A stretch of 64,000 nucleotides of DNA from Streptomyces liangshanensis (GCF_011694815.1 NZ_CP050177.1:4931001-4995000), one strand, 5' to 3'; shown: positions 53,418 to 64,000, counted from the first letter of the stretch. Notes: generated by a model not told the origin, from the letters alone. Translations and numbers: made by a program.

Positions 53418-55058
53418 ATGTCCGTATCCGTACACCAGCTGGCCTTCGAACAGCGACTGCACCCCGTCGGCGGCTCGCTCGCGCTCTCCGCCCTCGTCGC
53501 GGCCCTTCCCCTGGCCGCCGTGCTGATCCTGCTCGGCGGCCTGCGCGTGAGAGCGCACCGGGCCGGGCTGACCGGTCTCGCCGTCGCCGTCCTGGTCGCG
53601 TGGCTCACCTTCGGGATGCCGCTCGGCCAGACCCTGTCCGCCGGGGCGCAGGGCGTGCTCTTCGGGCTCTTCCCGATCATGTGGATCGTCGTCAACGCCC
53701 TCTGGGTGTACCGGATGACGGTCCGCACCCACCACTTCGACATCCTGCGGCGCTCGTTCGGGCGGCTGTCCGACGATCCGCGCATCCAGGCGCTGGTGGT
53801 CGCCTTCTGCTTCGGCGCGCTCCTCGAAGCGCTGGCCGGCTTCGGGGCGCCGGTCGCGATCTCCGCGGTGATGCTGGTCGCGCTCGGCTTCGACCCGGTG
53901 AAGGCCGCCGTCGTCGCGCTCGTCGCCAACACCGCGCCCGTCGCCTTCGGCGCGATGGGGACGCCGGTCGTCACCCTCGCGCAGGTCACCGGGCTGCCCC
54001 TGGACACCGTCGCCTCCGTCGTGGGCCGGCAGACACCGCTGCTCGCGCTGGTCGTGCCGCTGGTGCTGGTCGGGCTGGTCGACGGGCGCCGGGGACTGCG
54101 CGAGACGTGGCTGCCCGCCCTCGTCTGCGGAATCGCCTTCGCCGCCGCCCAGTTCGCCGCCTCGAACTTCGTCTCCGCCCAACTCGCCGACATCGCCGCG
54201 GCGCTGGCGGGCGCGGCGGCCCTGGTCGCGGTGCCCTCGGCACGCGAGCCGGCGCGCGAGGAGGTGCGGGTCGCGGTCCTCACGGGCGTACGGAGCGGGG
54301 ATCTCGACGAGGAGGACCCGCGCCGCGAAGTGCTGCGCGCCTACGCCCCGTACGCCCTGATCGTCGTCATCTTCTCGCTCGCCCAGGTCCCGCCGGTCAA
54401 GGACCTGCTGGCGAGGGCGACCCAGGTCTTCGACTGGCCCTTCCTCGACGTCTCCGACGCGGAGGGGAAGCCGGTGGGCGCCAACGTCTTCTCGCTGCCG
54501 CTCGTGGCGACCGGCGGGACGCTCGTCCTGCTGGCGGGTCTGCTCACGGCTGGGGTGCTGGGGGTACGGGTGGCGGACGCGGCGCGGGAGTGGGCGGCGA
54601 CGGTGGGCGAGTTGCGGTACGCGATCCTCACCGTCACCTCCGTCCTGGCCCTCGCCTACGTCATGAACCTGTCCGGACAGGCGGCCACCATCGGCCACTT
54701 CGTGGCGGCGGCGGGCGCCGGGCTGGCCTTCCTGTCGCCGATCCTGGGGTGGTTCGGCGTCGCGGTCACCGGCTCGGACACCTCGGCCAACGCACTGTTC
54801 GGCGCCCTCCAGGTCACGGCGGCACGGGAGTCGGGCCTGTCCCCCGCGCTGCTGGCCGCCGCGAACAGCTCCGGGGGAGTGCTGGGCAAGATGATCTCCC
54901 CCCAGAACCTGGCCATCGCGTGTGCGGCGGTGGGGTTGGCGGGGAAGGAGGGGGATCTGCTGCGCAAGGTGCTGCCGTGGAGCCTGGGGCTGTTGCTGGT
55001 GATGTGCCTGATCGTGGTGGGGCAGAGCACGGCGGTCCTGGGGTGGATGCTTCCGTGA
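53418..55058 (+). CDS. lctP: L-lactate permease
   Basis: 546 aa, about 13 membrane helices. It carries lactate (and likely glycolate) with protons. Visible family motifs: ALLEALAGFGAPVAISAVML, NTAPVAFGAMGTPVVTLAQV, GWFGVAVTGSDTSANALFG and SSGGVLGKMISPQNLAIACA, all diagnostic of LctP. No lactate dehydrogenase gene is next to it. Length is standard. Confidence 0.95.
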   Translation: MSVSVHQLAFEQRLHPVGGSLALSALVAALPLAAVLILLGGLRVRAHRAGLTGLAVAVLVAWLTFGMPLGQTLSAGAQGVLFGLFPIMWIVVNALWVYRMTVRTHHFDILRRSFGRLSDDPRIQALVVAFCFGALLEALAGFGAPVAISAVMLVALGFDPVKAAVVALVANTAPVAFGAMGTPVVTLAQVTGLPLDTVASVVGRQTPLLALVVPLVLVGLVDGRRGLRETWLPALVCGIAFAAAQFAASNFVSAQLADIAAALAGAAALVAVPSAREPAREEVRVAVLTGVRSGDLDEEDPRREVLRAYAPYALIVVIFSLAQVPPVKDLLARATQVFDWPFLDVSDAEGKPVGANVFSLPLVATGGTLVLLAGLLTAGVLGVRVADAAREWAATVGELRYAILTVTSVLALAYVMNLSGQAATIGHFVAAAGAGLAFLSPILGWFGVAVTGSDTSANALFGALQVTAARESGLSPALLAAANSSGGVLGKMISPQNLAIACAAVGLAGKEGDLLRKVLPWSLGLLLVMCLIVVGQSTAVLGWMLP

Positions 55059-55222
55059 CCGGCTGATGACCGGCCGATGACCGGACGATTCCGTAACGCG
55101 ATCGTCAACGAGTACGCCGCCCCGTACGGGTAGTTTGAGCCGATCGCAGCGGTGCGGTCGGCGCGCGGTTCCGGGCGCACGGCCGCGGCACGCGCTGGCG
55201 GAGAACTCAGGAGGGGTAGCTC

Positions 55223-56608
55223 GTGGCGGACTTGTCGGGGATCGTGAAGGCCTACGACGTGCGTGGGCTGTATCCGGAACAGCTGGACGACCGGCTCGCG
55301 GAGCTGTTCGGCGCGGCTTTCGTGGAGGTCACCGAGGCCGAGGCGATCGTGATCGGCCACGACATGCGCCCGTCGTCGCCCGGGCTGGCGGCGAGCTTCG
55401 CGCGCGGAGCCGTCTCGCGCGGCGCGGACGCCACGATCATCGGCCTCTGCTCGACGGACCAGCTGTACTTCGCGTCGGGGGACATGGGGCTGCCGGGGGC
55501 GATGTTCACGGCGTCGCACAACCCGGCGCAGTACAACGGCATCAAGCTGTGCCGGGCGGGCGCGGCCCCGGTGGGGCAGGACACGGGGCTGGGGGAGATC
55601 CGCGCGAAGGTGGAGGCGTGGCTGTCGACGCAACCCGCGTCTCCGTCCCCCTCCTCCCCTTCCCCCACTCCCGGAACGATCACAGAACGCGACACGCTGT
55701 CGGAGTACGCGGCGTACCTGCTGTCCCTGGTCGACCTCTCGGAGATCCGCCCCCTGAAGGTGGTCGTGGACGCGGGCAACGGGATGGGCGGCCACACGGT
55801 CCCCACAGTGTTCGCCGGGCTGCCGCTGGACCTGGTGCCGATGTACTTCGAGCTGGACGGCACGTTCCCCAACCACGAGGCGAACCCCCTCGACCCCAAG
55901 AACCTGGTGGACCTCCAGGCCCGCGTCGTGGCCGAGGGCGCCGACCTGGGTCTGGCCTTCGACGGGGACGCGGACCGCTGCTTCGTCGTGGACGAGCGCG
56001 GCCGGGGCGTCTCGCCGTCGGCGATCACGGCGCTGGTGGCGGCGCGCGAGCTGGCCAAGCACCCGGGCGGCACGATCATCCACAACCTGATCACGTCCTG
56101 GTCCGTCCCCGAGGTGGTGAAGGAGCACGGGGGTACGGCGGTGCGGACCCGGGTGGGCCACTCGTTCATCAAGCAGGAGATGGCGAGGACCGGCGCGGTC
56201 TTCGGCGGCGAGCACTCCGCGCACTACTACTTCCGCGAGTTCTGGAACGCCGACACGGGCATGCTGGCCGCCCTCCACGTCCTGGCGGCCCTCGGCGGCC
56301 AGCCCGGCCCGCTCTCCGACCTGGTCGCGTCGTACGACCGCTACGCGGGCTCGGGCGAGATCAACTCGACGGTCGACGACCAGATGGCCCGCACGGCAGC
56401 GGTACGGGAGGCCTTCGCCACGCGCGAAGGAGTCACGACGGACGACCTGGACGGCCTGACGGTCACAGCGAAGGACTGGTGGTTCAACCTCCGCCCCTCC
56501 AACACGGAACCCCTGCTGCGCCTGAACGTAGAGGCAAGGGACACCCCTTTGATGACCAAGATCAGAGACGAGGCCCTGACCCTGATCCGCACACCCCCCA
56601 CCCCCTAG
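55223..56608 (+). CDS. manB: Phosphomannomutase / phosphoglucomutase
   Basis: 461 aa from GTG. It interconverts mannose-6-phosphate and mannose-1-phosphate. Catalytic Ser98 in FTASHNPAQYNGIK; Mg-binding DGDADR at 247-252; sugar loop GEHSAHYYFREFW; phosphate loop RPSNTEPLLRLNVEA. A 17-residue Ser/Pro insert (ASPSPSSPSPTPG near 139-151) interrupts domain 1 and is not part of the fold. With manA downstream and the nucleotidyltransferase at 34 kb it forms a GDP-mannose supply route. Confidence 0.96.
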   Translation: MADLSGIVKAYDVRGLYPEQLDDRLAELFGAAFVEVTEAEAIVIGHDMRPSSPGLAASFARGAVSRGADATIIGLCSTDQLYFASGDMGLPGAMFTASHNPAQYNGIKLCRAGAAPVGQDTGLGEIRAKVEAWLSTQPASPSPSSPSPTPGTITERDTLSEYAAYLLSLVDLSEIRPLKVVVDAGNGMGGHTVPTVFAGLPLDLVPMYFELDGTFPNHEANPLDPKNLVDLQARVVAEGADLGLAFDGDADRCFVVDERGRGVSPSAITALVAARELAKHPGGTIIHNLITSWSVPEVVKEHGGTAVRTRVGHSFIKQEMARTGAVFGGEHSAHYYFREFWNADTGMLAALHVLAALGGQPGPLSDLVASYDRYAGSGEINSTVDDQMARTAAVREAFATREGVTTDDLDGLTVTAKDWWFNLRPSNTEPLLRLNVEARDTPLMTKIRDEALTLIRTPPTP

Positions 56609-57046
56609 AACCACCAACTCCGAAAGCCACCCCCTCCAGCCCGTCCCCCTCCAGCCCGTCCGGCGTTTGAGGACGGACCGTTGCACGGGACGGGCGTCCC
56701 CAACCTGCCCGGGTCCAGCCACGCCCCCCTCCAGCCCGTCCGGCGCTTGAGGACAGACGCGCGCCTGTGGTGGGCGCACCCACCGCCTCCCTCCAGCCCG
56801 TCCCCCTTCAGCCCGTCCGGCGTTTGAGGACGGCCCGTTGCGCGCGACGGGCGTCCCCAACCTGCCCCGGCCCAGCCACACCCCCTCCAGCCCGTCCGCC
56901 ACGAGGACACCCCCGCACCCGCCGAGCAGGCGCACCCCCCAAGCTCCCGCAGCCCCCTCCGTACCCCGTACATCGACACACCCCCCCACCCCCCAGCGGT
57001 ACGCTGACATGGCCAGATCCACGCACCCCGAAGGGATCCCACCGAC
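56609..57046. repeat. Repeat-rich intergenic region with three copies of the 22-bp dispersed repeat
   Basis: AGCCCGTCCGGCGTTTGAGG (with AC) occurs at 56653-56674, 56733-56754 and 56810-56831, plus truncated AGCCCGTCC pieces. A longer unit of about 110 bases (repeat, then GACGGGCGTCCCCAACCTGC, then CAGCCAC) is present twice, about 157 bases apart (from 56653 and from 56810). No gene is seen. Confidence 0.85.
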
Positions 57047-57229
57047 ATGCCGCTAGAAGCCGGCCTCCTCGAAATCCTCGCCTGCCCGGCCTGCCACGCC
57101 CCCCTGAACGACCGCACCACCGCCGAGCCCCCCGAGCTGGTCTGTACGTCCGACACCTGCGGCCTGGCCTACCCGGTACGGGACGACATCCCCGTACTCC
57201 TCGTCGACGAGGCCCGCCGCCCCGCCTGA
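57047..57229 (+). CDS. Trm112-family protein
   Basis: 60 aa, the normal size. Zinc-ribbon-like cysteines in [10 protein letters not shown] and [20 protein letters not shown]. The family supplies activators or partners of methyltransferases and glycosyltransferases; bacterial partners are largely unknown. It sits in the manB - SIS - manA order found in Streptomyces. Confidence 0.93.
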   Translation: MPLEAGLLEILACPACHAPLNDRTTAEPPELVCTSDTCGLAYPVRDDIPVLLVDEARRPA

Positions 57230-57353
57230 CAGGCAGAGGCGCAACGCCCCAGCGCCACGCCCACGTCCCACCGCACCCCACCGCACCCCACACCACCCCC
57301 GGCGAACAGCGCGCCCAGCGCCCCCCGCGCCCGGCGATCGGAGGCCCACTCCC

Positions 57354-58496
57354 ATGCTCGACGAGTCGCTCCTCGACGCCCCCGACGCGCTGACCCGCGC
57401 CGACCGCCACGGCCTCCTCCGCGGCGCCGCGGAAGCCGGCGCCCGCGTCCGCACCGCGCTGCGGCACACCGCCGAGGCCGGCGTCACCCAGCTCAACCCC
57501 GAGGGCCGCCCCCGCGCCGTACTGATCGCGGGCTCCGGCACCGCCGCCACCGGCGTCGCCGAACTCATCGCCGCCCTCGCCGGCGGCACCGCCCCCGTGA
57601 CCCGCCTCCACGCCACCGGCGTCGCCCCCGCCGCGGGCGCCCTGCGCTGGACGCTACCGGGCTGGGCCGGCCCCGTGGACCTGCTCCTCGTCGTCACCAC
57701 GGAGGGCACCGAACCAGGCCTCGCCCTCCTTGCCGAGCAGGCCTACCGCCGAGGCTGCACCATCGTCGCCGTCGCCCCCGCGGGCTCCCCGCTCAGCGAG
57801 ACCGTCGACGGTTCGCGCGGCCTCCTCGTCCCCATGGCGACGACACCCAGCGAGCAGTACGAGACCGAGCCGCCCCCCGCGGCGGGCCCCGGCGCCCTGT
57901 GGGCCCTGCTCGTCCCGCTGCTGGCCCTCCTCGACCGCGTGGGCCTGCTCACCGCGCCGACCGAGACCCTCCACCTCGTCGCCGACCGCCTCGACCGCAC
58001 CGCGGAACGCTGCGGCCCGTCCATCGCGACGTACAGCAACCCCGCGAAGACCCTCGCCGCCGAGCTCGCCGACAGCCTCCCGCTCATCTGGACGGAAGGC
58101 GTCGCGACTGCCCCGGCCGGCCGCCGCTTCGCCGCCGTACTCGCTGAACTGACCGGCCGCCCCGCCCTCGCCGCCGAACTCCCCGAGGCCCTCCCCGCCC
58201 ACGGCGCCCTCCTCGCGGGCGACCTGACCGGCGGCGGCACGGACCCCGACGACTTCTTCCGCGACCGGGTCGACGACCCCCAGACCCTGCGCCCCCGCAT
58301 CGTCCTGCTGCGCGACCGCCCCGCCGGCGGCCTGACCGCCGCCCCGGCCGCCCGCGAACTGGCCCTCGGCCACGACACCCCCCTCAGCGAACTCGAACCC
58401 GACGAAGGCACCGAGCTGGAAGCCCTCGCCGAACTGATCGCCGTCACCGACTTCGCCACCGTCTACCTGGCGCTGGCCGGCGGAGCCCCCGCATGA
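57354..58496 (+). CDS. SIS domain protein, phosphosugar isomerase-like
   Basis: 380 aa. N-terminal helix (LDESLLDAPDALTRADRHG), SIS core with AVLIAGSGTAATGVAELIAA and LLLVVTTEGTEPGLALLAEQ, and a second half akin to the bifunctional phosphoglucose/phosphomannose isomerase C-terminal region (SLPLIWTEGVATAPAGRRFAA). Usual catalytic Glu/His of PGI/PMI are not confidently identified. Placed between manB and manA, so a role with mannose phosphates is likely. Alternative: a regulatory sugar-phosphate-binding protein. Confidence 0.82.
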   Translation: MLDESLLDAPDALTRADRHGLLRGAAEAGARVRTALRHTAEAGVTQLNPEGRPRAVLIAGSGTAATGVAELIAALAGGTAPVTRLHATGVAPAAGALRWTLPGWAGPVDLLLVVTTEGTEPGLALLAEQAYRRGCTIVAVAPAGSPLSETVDGSRGLLVPMATTPSEQYETEPPPAAGPGALWALLVPLLALLDRVGLLTAPTETLHLVADRLDRTAERCGPSIATYSNPAKTLAAELADSLPLIWTEGVATAPAGRRFAAVLAELTGRPALAAELPEALPAHGALLAGDLTGGGTDPDDFFRDRVDDPQTLRPRIVLLRDRPAGGLTAAPAARELALGHDTPLSELEPDEGTELEALAELIAVTDFATVYLALAGGAPA

Positions 58497-58674
58497 CGCG
58501 AACACCCCACCCCGGACCCTGAACCCGCCCCACCGGCACCGCCGCCCCCGCGGACCCCGACCCCAACGCCCCGGCACACGAACGCCCCGTACAAGAACGC
58601 GCCCCACCGCAGACCCGCTGCAAACCCACCCCCCGCCCCACCCACCTCCCCTCCCTCGCACAAGGAACCCACCC

Positions 58675-59844
58675 ATGGACCGCCTCTCCAACACCGTGCG
58701 CCCCTACGCCTGGGGCTCCACGACCGCCATCCCGGAACTGCTCGGCATCGCCCCCACGGACGAGCCCCAGGCCGAGATGTGGATGGGCGCCCACCCCGGC
58801 GCCCCCTCCCGCGCCGACCGCGGCCGCGGCGCCGGGGAACAGCCGCTGCACGAGATCATCGCCACCGACCCCGCCGCGGAACTGGGCGCGGCCACCGTCG
58901 AGAAGTTCGGCCCCCGCCTGCCCTTCCTCCTCAAACTCCTCGCCGCCGGCTCCCCGCTCTCCCTCCAGGTGCACCCCGACCTGGCCCAGGCCAAGGAGGG
59001 GTACGCCGACGAGGAGCGCCGGGGCGTCCCGATCGACGCCCCGGAGCGCAACTACAAGGACGCCAACCACAAGCCCGAACTGATCTGCGCCCTCACCCCG
59101 TTCGACGGCCTCTGCGGCTTCCGCGCCCCCGAGGACGCAGCCGACCTCCTCGCCGGACTCGACGTCGACTCCCTCAAGCCGTACGTCGACCTCCTCCGCG
59201 CCCACCCCCAGGAAGCGGCGCTACGCGAGGTCCTCACCGCCGTCCTCGCCGCCGACCCGGCCGAGATGGCCGCCACCGTCGCCGAGACCGCCGTCGCCGC
59301 GGAACGCCTCGGCGGCCCGTACGAGCCGTACGTCTCGATCGCCCACCACTACCCCGGCGACCCCGGCGTCATCGCCGCCCTCCTGCTCAACCACGTCCGA
59401 CTCCAGCCCGGCGAAGCCCTCTTCCTCGGCGCCGGCGTCCCGCACGCCTACCTCGACGGCCTGGGCGTCGAGATCATGGCCAACTCCGACAACGTCCTGC
59501 GCTGCGGCCTCACCCCCAAGCACGTCGACGTCCCCGAACTGCTCCGCATCGTGCGCTTCGAGACCACGGAACCGTCCGTCCTGCGCCCCGAGGCCTCCGC
59601 CACCGGCGAGGAGCTGTACGAGACCCCGATCGACGAATTCCGCCTGTCCCGCTACCTCCTGGCACCCGGCGCCGCCCCGCGCGACCTCACCGCCCCCACC
59701 CCCCAGATCCTGCTCTGCACGGCCGGCACGCCCCGCGCGAACGACCTGGAACTCACCCCGGGCACCTCGGTCTTCGTCGCGGCGGGAGAAAAAGCCGAAC
59801 TGTCCGGTGACGGGACCGTATTCCGGGCAACTGTTGTGGTCTGA
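58675..59844 (+). CDS. manA: Mannose-6-phosphate isomerase, class I
   Basis: 389 aa. It converts fructose-6-phosphate to mannose-6-phosphate. Cupin zinc site: SLQVHPDLAQAKEGY (His), NHKPELICALTPFDGLCGFR (Glu), and LFLGAGVPHAYLDGLGVEIM with the final His. Start ATG is preceded by CAAGGAA. It follows the SIS gene after a C-rich spacer of about 180 bases; probably in the same transcription unit. Confidence 0.96.
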   Translation: MDRLSNTVRPYAWGSTTAIPELLGIAPTDEPQAEMWMGAHPGAPSRADRGRGAGEQPLHEIIATDPAAELGAATVEKFGPRLPFLLKLLAAGSPLSLQVHPDLAQAKEGYADEERRGVPIDAPERNYKDANHKPELICALTPFDGLCGFRAPEDAADLLAGLDVDSLKPYVDLLRAHPQEAALREVLTAVLAADPAEMAATVAETAVAAERLGGPYEPYVSIAHHYPGDPGVIAALLLNHVRLQPGEALFLGAGVPHAYLDGLGVEIMANSDNVLRCGLTPKHVDVPELLRIVRFETTEPSVLRPEASATGEELYETPIDEFRLSRYLLAPGAAPRDLTAPTPQILLCTAGTPRANDLELTPGTSVFVAAGEKAELSGDGTVFRATVVV

Positions 59845-59931
59845 GTGGGTGACCGCGCCGACGGCTGCAACAATGTGCCGCCGTAGCGCGGCGCCAGGGC
59901 CGCGGCACCGAAGAAGGGACTCCAGGCACCC

Positions 59932-60909
59932 ATGAGCGCGTCAGGCGGAACCAAGGCGATCGTGGCGGCGCTCGGCGCCAACCTCGCGATCGCAGTAGCC
60001 AAGTTCGTGGCGTTCCTCTTCAGTGGCTCGTCGTCGATGCTCGCCGAGAGCGTCCACTCCCTCGCCGACTCCGGCAACCAGGGACTGCTTCTCCTCGGCG
60101 GCAAGCGGGCGCAGCGCGAGGCCACCCCCCAACACCCCTTCGGCTACGGCCGCGAGCGCTACATCTACGCGTTCCTCGTCTCCATCGTCCTCTTCTCCGT
60201 CGGTGGCATGTTCGCGATCTACGAGGGCTACGAGAAGATCAAGCACCCGCACGAGATCGAGGCCTGGTACTGGCCGGTCGGCGTGCTGGTCTTCGCGATC
60301 ATCGCCGAGTCGTTCTCCTTCCGTACGGCCATCAAGGAATCCAACGTCACCCGCGGCTCGCTCTCCTGGACGGAGTTCGTCCGCCGCGCGAAGGCCCCCG
60401 AACTGCCCGTCGTCCTCCTGGAGGACCTCGGCGCCCTGATCGGCCTGATCCTCGCGCTCTGCGGCGTCGGTATCGCCCTGGCCACCGGCGACGGTGTGTG
60501 GGACGGCATCGGCACCCTCTGCATCGGCATCCTCCTCATCGTGATCGCCCTGGTCCTCGCCGCCGAGACGAAGTCGCTGCTCCTGGGCGAGGCCGCCGGC
60601 ACGGAGGACGTCGAGAAGATCAAGACCGCCCTCGTCGACGGCGACGTCGTCACCGGCATCATCCACATGCGTACGCTCCACCTCGGCCCGGAGGAACTGC
60701 TCGTCGCCGCCAAGATCGCGGTCCAGCACGACGACACCGCCGGCGAGGTCGCCCAGGCCATCAACGCCGCCGAGAACCGCATCCGCGAGGCCGTCCCGAT
60801 CGCCCGCGTGATCTACCTGGAGCCGGACATCTACAGCGAGTCCGCCGCCGCGGCCGGCACCAACCCGGCCAAGCACCCGGGCGGCCCCACGCCGACCCCC
60901 GCCTCCTGA
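59932..60909 (+). CDS. Cation diffusion facilitator (CDF) transporter
   Basis: 325 aa. Six membrane helices starting with [20 protein letters not shown]; transport-site region [18 protein letters not shown] in helix 2 and the partner site in helix 5 ([19 protein letters not shown]). C-terminal cytoplasmic ferredoxin-like domain ([20 protein letters not shown]). CDF proteins export Zn, Fe, Mn or Co; the metal is not decided here. Downstream of manA by 88 bases. Confidence 0.93.
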   Translation: MSASGGTKAIVAALGANLAIAVAKFVAFLFSGSSSMLAESVHSLADSGNQGLLLLGGKRAQREATPQHPFGYGRERYIYAFLVSIVLFSVGGMFAIYEGYEKIKHPHEIEAWYWPVGVLVFAIIAESFSFRTAIKESNVTRGSLSWTEFVRRAKAPELPVVLLEDLGALIGLILALCGVGIALATGDGVWDGIGTLCIGILLIVIALVLAAETKSLLLGEAAGTEDVEKIKTALVDGDVVTGIIHMRTLHLGPEELLVAAKIAVQHDDTAGEVAQAINAAENRIREAVPIARVIYLEPDIYSESAAAAGTNPAKHPGGPTPTPAS

Positions 60910-61150
60910 TCGCTCCCGGCACTCGACTTTCCCTGGAGCGCTTGCCCGATCGACTGTGGGCGGCTGAGCCGATCGGTGTAGATTCGTGCACAGAGCCAGA
61001 CGTCGCTGCTGATGGCGGTCGGGCGGCCCGCTCACGCGGACCGACCGAGGGAGAGAGGGCCTCCGACGGACCGGTCCGCGAGTGCTCGGGCATTCGTATG
61101 CCCGGACACCGCAGAGCCAGCCGAACGTATCCACCCTCGACCCACCCTTC

Positions 61151-61166
61151 ACGAGGAGCAGCTCGT
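61151..61166 (+). promoter_or_regulatory. Hairpin containing the ahcY ribosome-binding site
   Basis: ACGAG-GAGCAG-CTCGT: a perfect 5-bp stem (61151-61155 with 61162-61166) with the Shine-Dalgarno GGAG at the stem-loop junction, ending directly before the ATG at 61167. It may modulate initiation. The preceding ~240-base leader did not match the SAH riboswitch core. Confidence 0.5.
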
Positions 61167-62624
<1,458 letters not shown>

Positions 62625-62675
62625 TCGACCGGCGCTTCCCACGGACCAGCGCCACCGATCGCACCGCACGTCGAC

Positions 62676-62712
62676 GGACAGGCCCCCGCACCCCCGTGCC
62701 GGGGGCCTGTCC
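62676..62712 (+). terminator. Strong terminator hairpin of ahcY
   Basis: GGACAGGCCCCCG at 62676-62688 pairs perfectly with CGGGGGCCTGTCC at 62700-62712; 52 bases after the ahcY stop. Confidence 0.85.
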
Positions 62713-62774
62713 CGTGTACGGCGCCCGACGGCGCGCGATCAGTACCCGCGTACCGGAAAGACCTGAAGGACCCC

Positions 62775-63389
62775 ATGCCCCGCGGCCGTTATTCGCTCCA
62801 TGACCCGCACGACCACACCCCTCTCGGCGAAGAACACTTCCACTGCGCCCCCGGCCCGTCCGGCTGGCGCTACGTCTCCCAGATCACCACTCCGGCGGGC
62901 GACCACGCGGGCTCCGTCGACCTGGCCCTCGACGAACTCGGCCGCCCCATCCGCCTCGAACTGCACGCCGCCAGCTGGCAGATCCGCGGCGCCGCCCTCG
63001 ACGGCGTCACCTGGGTCCGTACCGACCCCTCCGGTGTCCACGCCACCGAAGGCAACGTCGGCGCCCACGCCTTCACCGGCACATCCCCCGCCTTTCTCGT
63101 CGCGACCGCCCGTCTCCTGCGACTCAGCCCCGGCGCGCCCGCGACCCGCGTCCGGCTCGTGGCATTCACCGACCCGGTCCTCGCCCCCCGCACGCTGGAC
63201 CAGTCCTGGGCCTTGATGAACAGTGAAGCGCACGCCACTGACAACGGGCCCCTGACGGTGGACGAGTACCAGGTCAGCGCCCTGGACACCGGTGAGCAGC
63301 ACACCGTTCACCTCAGCGGCGACGTCGTGCTCTCGGCGCCGGGCATCGAGCTGGAGGACCTGGAGACACCCCCGTCGACCCTGCCCTGA
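62775..63389 (+). CDS. Conserved hypothetical protein
   Basis: 204 aa with AAGGA before the ATG. Sequence features: MPRGRYSLHDPHDHTPLGEE, EHFHCAPGPSGWRYVSQITT, LDELGRPIRLELHAASWQIR, GVTWVRTDPSG, RLLRLSPGAPATRVRLVAF. It looks like a beta-barrel of the putative glycolipid-binding kind (repeated LxLD/WxIRG strands), but the family is not securely recognised. Soluble, no signal peptide. Confidence 0.8.
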   Translation: MPRGRYSLHDPHDHTPLGEEHFHCAPGPSGWRYVSQITTPAGDHAGSVDLALDELGRPIRLELHAASWQIRGAALDGVTWVRTDPSGVHATEGNVGAHAFTGTSPAFLVATARLLRLSPGAPATRVRLVAFTDPVLAPRTLDQSWALMNSEAHATDNGPLTVDEYQVSALDTGEQHTVHLSGDVVLSAPGIELEDLETPPSTLP

Positions 63390-63422
63390 CCCGTACCTCC
63401 CGCGGCTCCCGGCGGAGTGACC

Positions 63423-64000
63423 TCAGGCAGGCGGCGCGAAGCCGGTGGCCGGGGGGAGCTGCTGAACGGGGGCAGGGGCGGTCTGCGGCGCAGGTGCCGG
63501 TGCGGGTGCCTGTGCGGGTTCGGGGGACAGGGCCGGGTACGGGTACGGGTGCGGCGACGGAGGCAGGAAAGCAGCCGCGGCCGCAGATGCCTGCGCGGCC
63601 GTACCGCGCCCACCGGCCTCGGGCCCGCTGAGCGTCCGCCGGGCGTCCCGCGCCCGCCGCTCACTCACCACCGCCGCCAGGAACGCCGCCGGAGGAACCC
63701 CCTCCGGCGCCGGCGTCCCGGTGCGCGCCACCAGATCCCCCGCCAACCGCTGCGCCATCGACCAGCTCACCGCCGGATCCAGCTGCGTCATCCGCGTCAG
63801 GTACTGGCGGATCGCCAGCCACAGGCCGTCCGGCACATCGGAGAGGTCGAGCTCGGAGAAGCGCCCGACGAGCCACGGCGGCGGAGGCGGGACGACCACC
63901 ATGGGCGCGTTCGGCACCCGCTCCCGTACGACCAGGGTCCCCGCGAAGACATCCCCGAGCCGGCGCCCCCGCGCCGACACGAGGGAAGCGATGCAGGAGA
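63423..64000 (-). CDS. RDD-family membrane protein, C-terminal part (partial)
   Basis: The frame continues past the right edge (reading SCIASLVSARGRRLGDVFAG in front of the GTG at 63980), so the 5' end is outside the window. RRLGDVFAGTLVVRE is the end of an RDD domain. A ~60-residue soluble helical region follows (SDVPDGLWLAIRQYLTRMTQ, SMAQRLAGDLVARTG), and the C-terminal ~70 residues are an Ala/Pro-rich tail. RDD proteins are small transporters or unknown membrane proteins. Confidence 0.85.
   Translation of the reverse strand, partial: SCIASLVSARGRRLGDVFAGTLVVRERVPNAPMVVVPPPPPWLVGRFSELDLSDVPDGLWLAIRQYLTRMTQLDPAVSWSMAQRLAGDLVARTGTPAPEGVPPAAFLAAVVSERRARDARRTLSGPEAGGRGTAAQASAAAAAFLPPSPHPYPYPALSPEPAQAPAPAPAPQTAPAPVQQLPPATGFAPPA

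Noticed and set aside
60910..61166. SAH riboswitch in the ahcY leader
   Set aside because: I looked for the conserved GAGGAGCG and GCCAGGCUCG-like core segments and did not find both in order; only an RBS hairpin remains.

Overview
The window reads as a very high-GC actinobacterial chromosome, almost certainly Streptomyces or a close relative. Codons end overwhelmingly in G or C, GTG and TTG starts are used, and an almost perfect WhiB (87 aa) is present. The order sigma factor / two-component system / purK-purE / dipeptidases / UGD / acyl-CoA dehydrogenase / LCP proteins / cofDE / whiB / manB-manA / ahcY resembles the conserved Streptomyces core region. No tRNA, rRNA, CRISPR array or intact insertion sequence was recognised.

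Layout. 1-1.8 kb: 5' part of a DegT-type PLP enzyme (runs off the left edge) and a small P-loop kinase. 1.74-3.33 kb: a gene-free element with ~300 bp inverted arms, a ~92 bp palindrome in each arm and four degenerate direct repeats inside. 3.3-5.7 kb: a SigB/SigF/SigI-type sigma factor with STAS antagonist and ATPase anti-sigma partners. 5.8-7.8 kb: an OmpR-type regulator and kinase. 7.8-11.4 kb: GtrA protein, purK, purE and a zinc dipeptidase, the last three joined by ATGA overlaps. 11.7-14.5 kb: a second two-component pair on the minus strand. 15-16.1 kb: a dipeptidase paralogue that has lost nearly all metal ligands. 16.2-19 kb: UDP-glucose dehydrogenase and acyl-CoA dehydrogenase.

19-22 kb is an accessory block on the minus strand: small protein, DUF6879 protein, Scr1-type XRE regulator, a 38-residue peptide gene and, 6 bases later, a PIMT-like methyltransferase with a C-terminal extension. 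This looks like a RiPP locus of the aspartimide (imiditide-like) type and is the best candidate for a new system. 22.2-31.5 kb carries five LytR-CpsA-Psr glycopolymer ligases, interrupted only by a thioesterase. 31.7-35.3 kb has a TIGR03089 protein, a secreted PGRP/amidase and a sugar-nucleotidyltransferase.

35.3-40.3 kb is a second accessory stretch: XRE/DUF397 pair, three overlapping tiny ORFs, several orphan ORFs and a HhH-GPD DNA glycosylase. 40.4-42.8 kb encodes F420 biosynthesis (FbiB, FbiA), then a cysteine dioxygenase-like protein. 44-50 kb: whiB, a 1327-aa membrane glycosyltransferase and a DUF5719 protein. 50.2-52 kb: TetR regulator divergent from an alpha/beta hydrolase, with two palindromic operators over the hydrolase promoter. 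52-64 kb: zincin-like protein, DUF3499, lactate permease, phosphomannomutase, Trm112-like protein, SIS protein, mannose-6-phosphate isomerase, cation efflux transporter, ahcY, a conserved hypothetical and the C-terminal part of an RDD membrane protein.

Functionally, much of the window concerns cell-envelope glycopolymers (mannose-phosphate and NDP-sugar supply, UDP-glucuronate, glycosyltransferase, five LCP ligases, amidase), mixed with developmental and stress control (WhiB, sigma module, two two-component systems). All functions are inferred from motifs and family knowledge; no database search was run.
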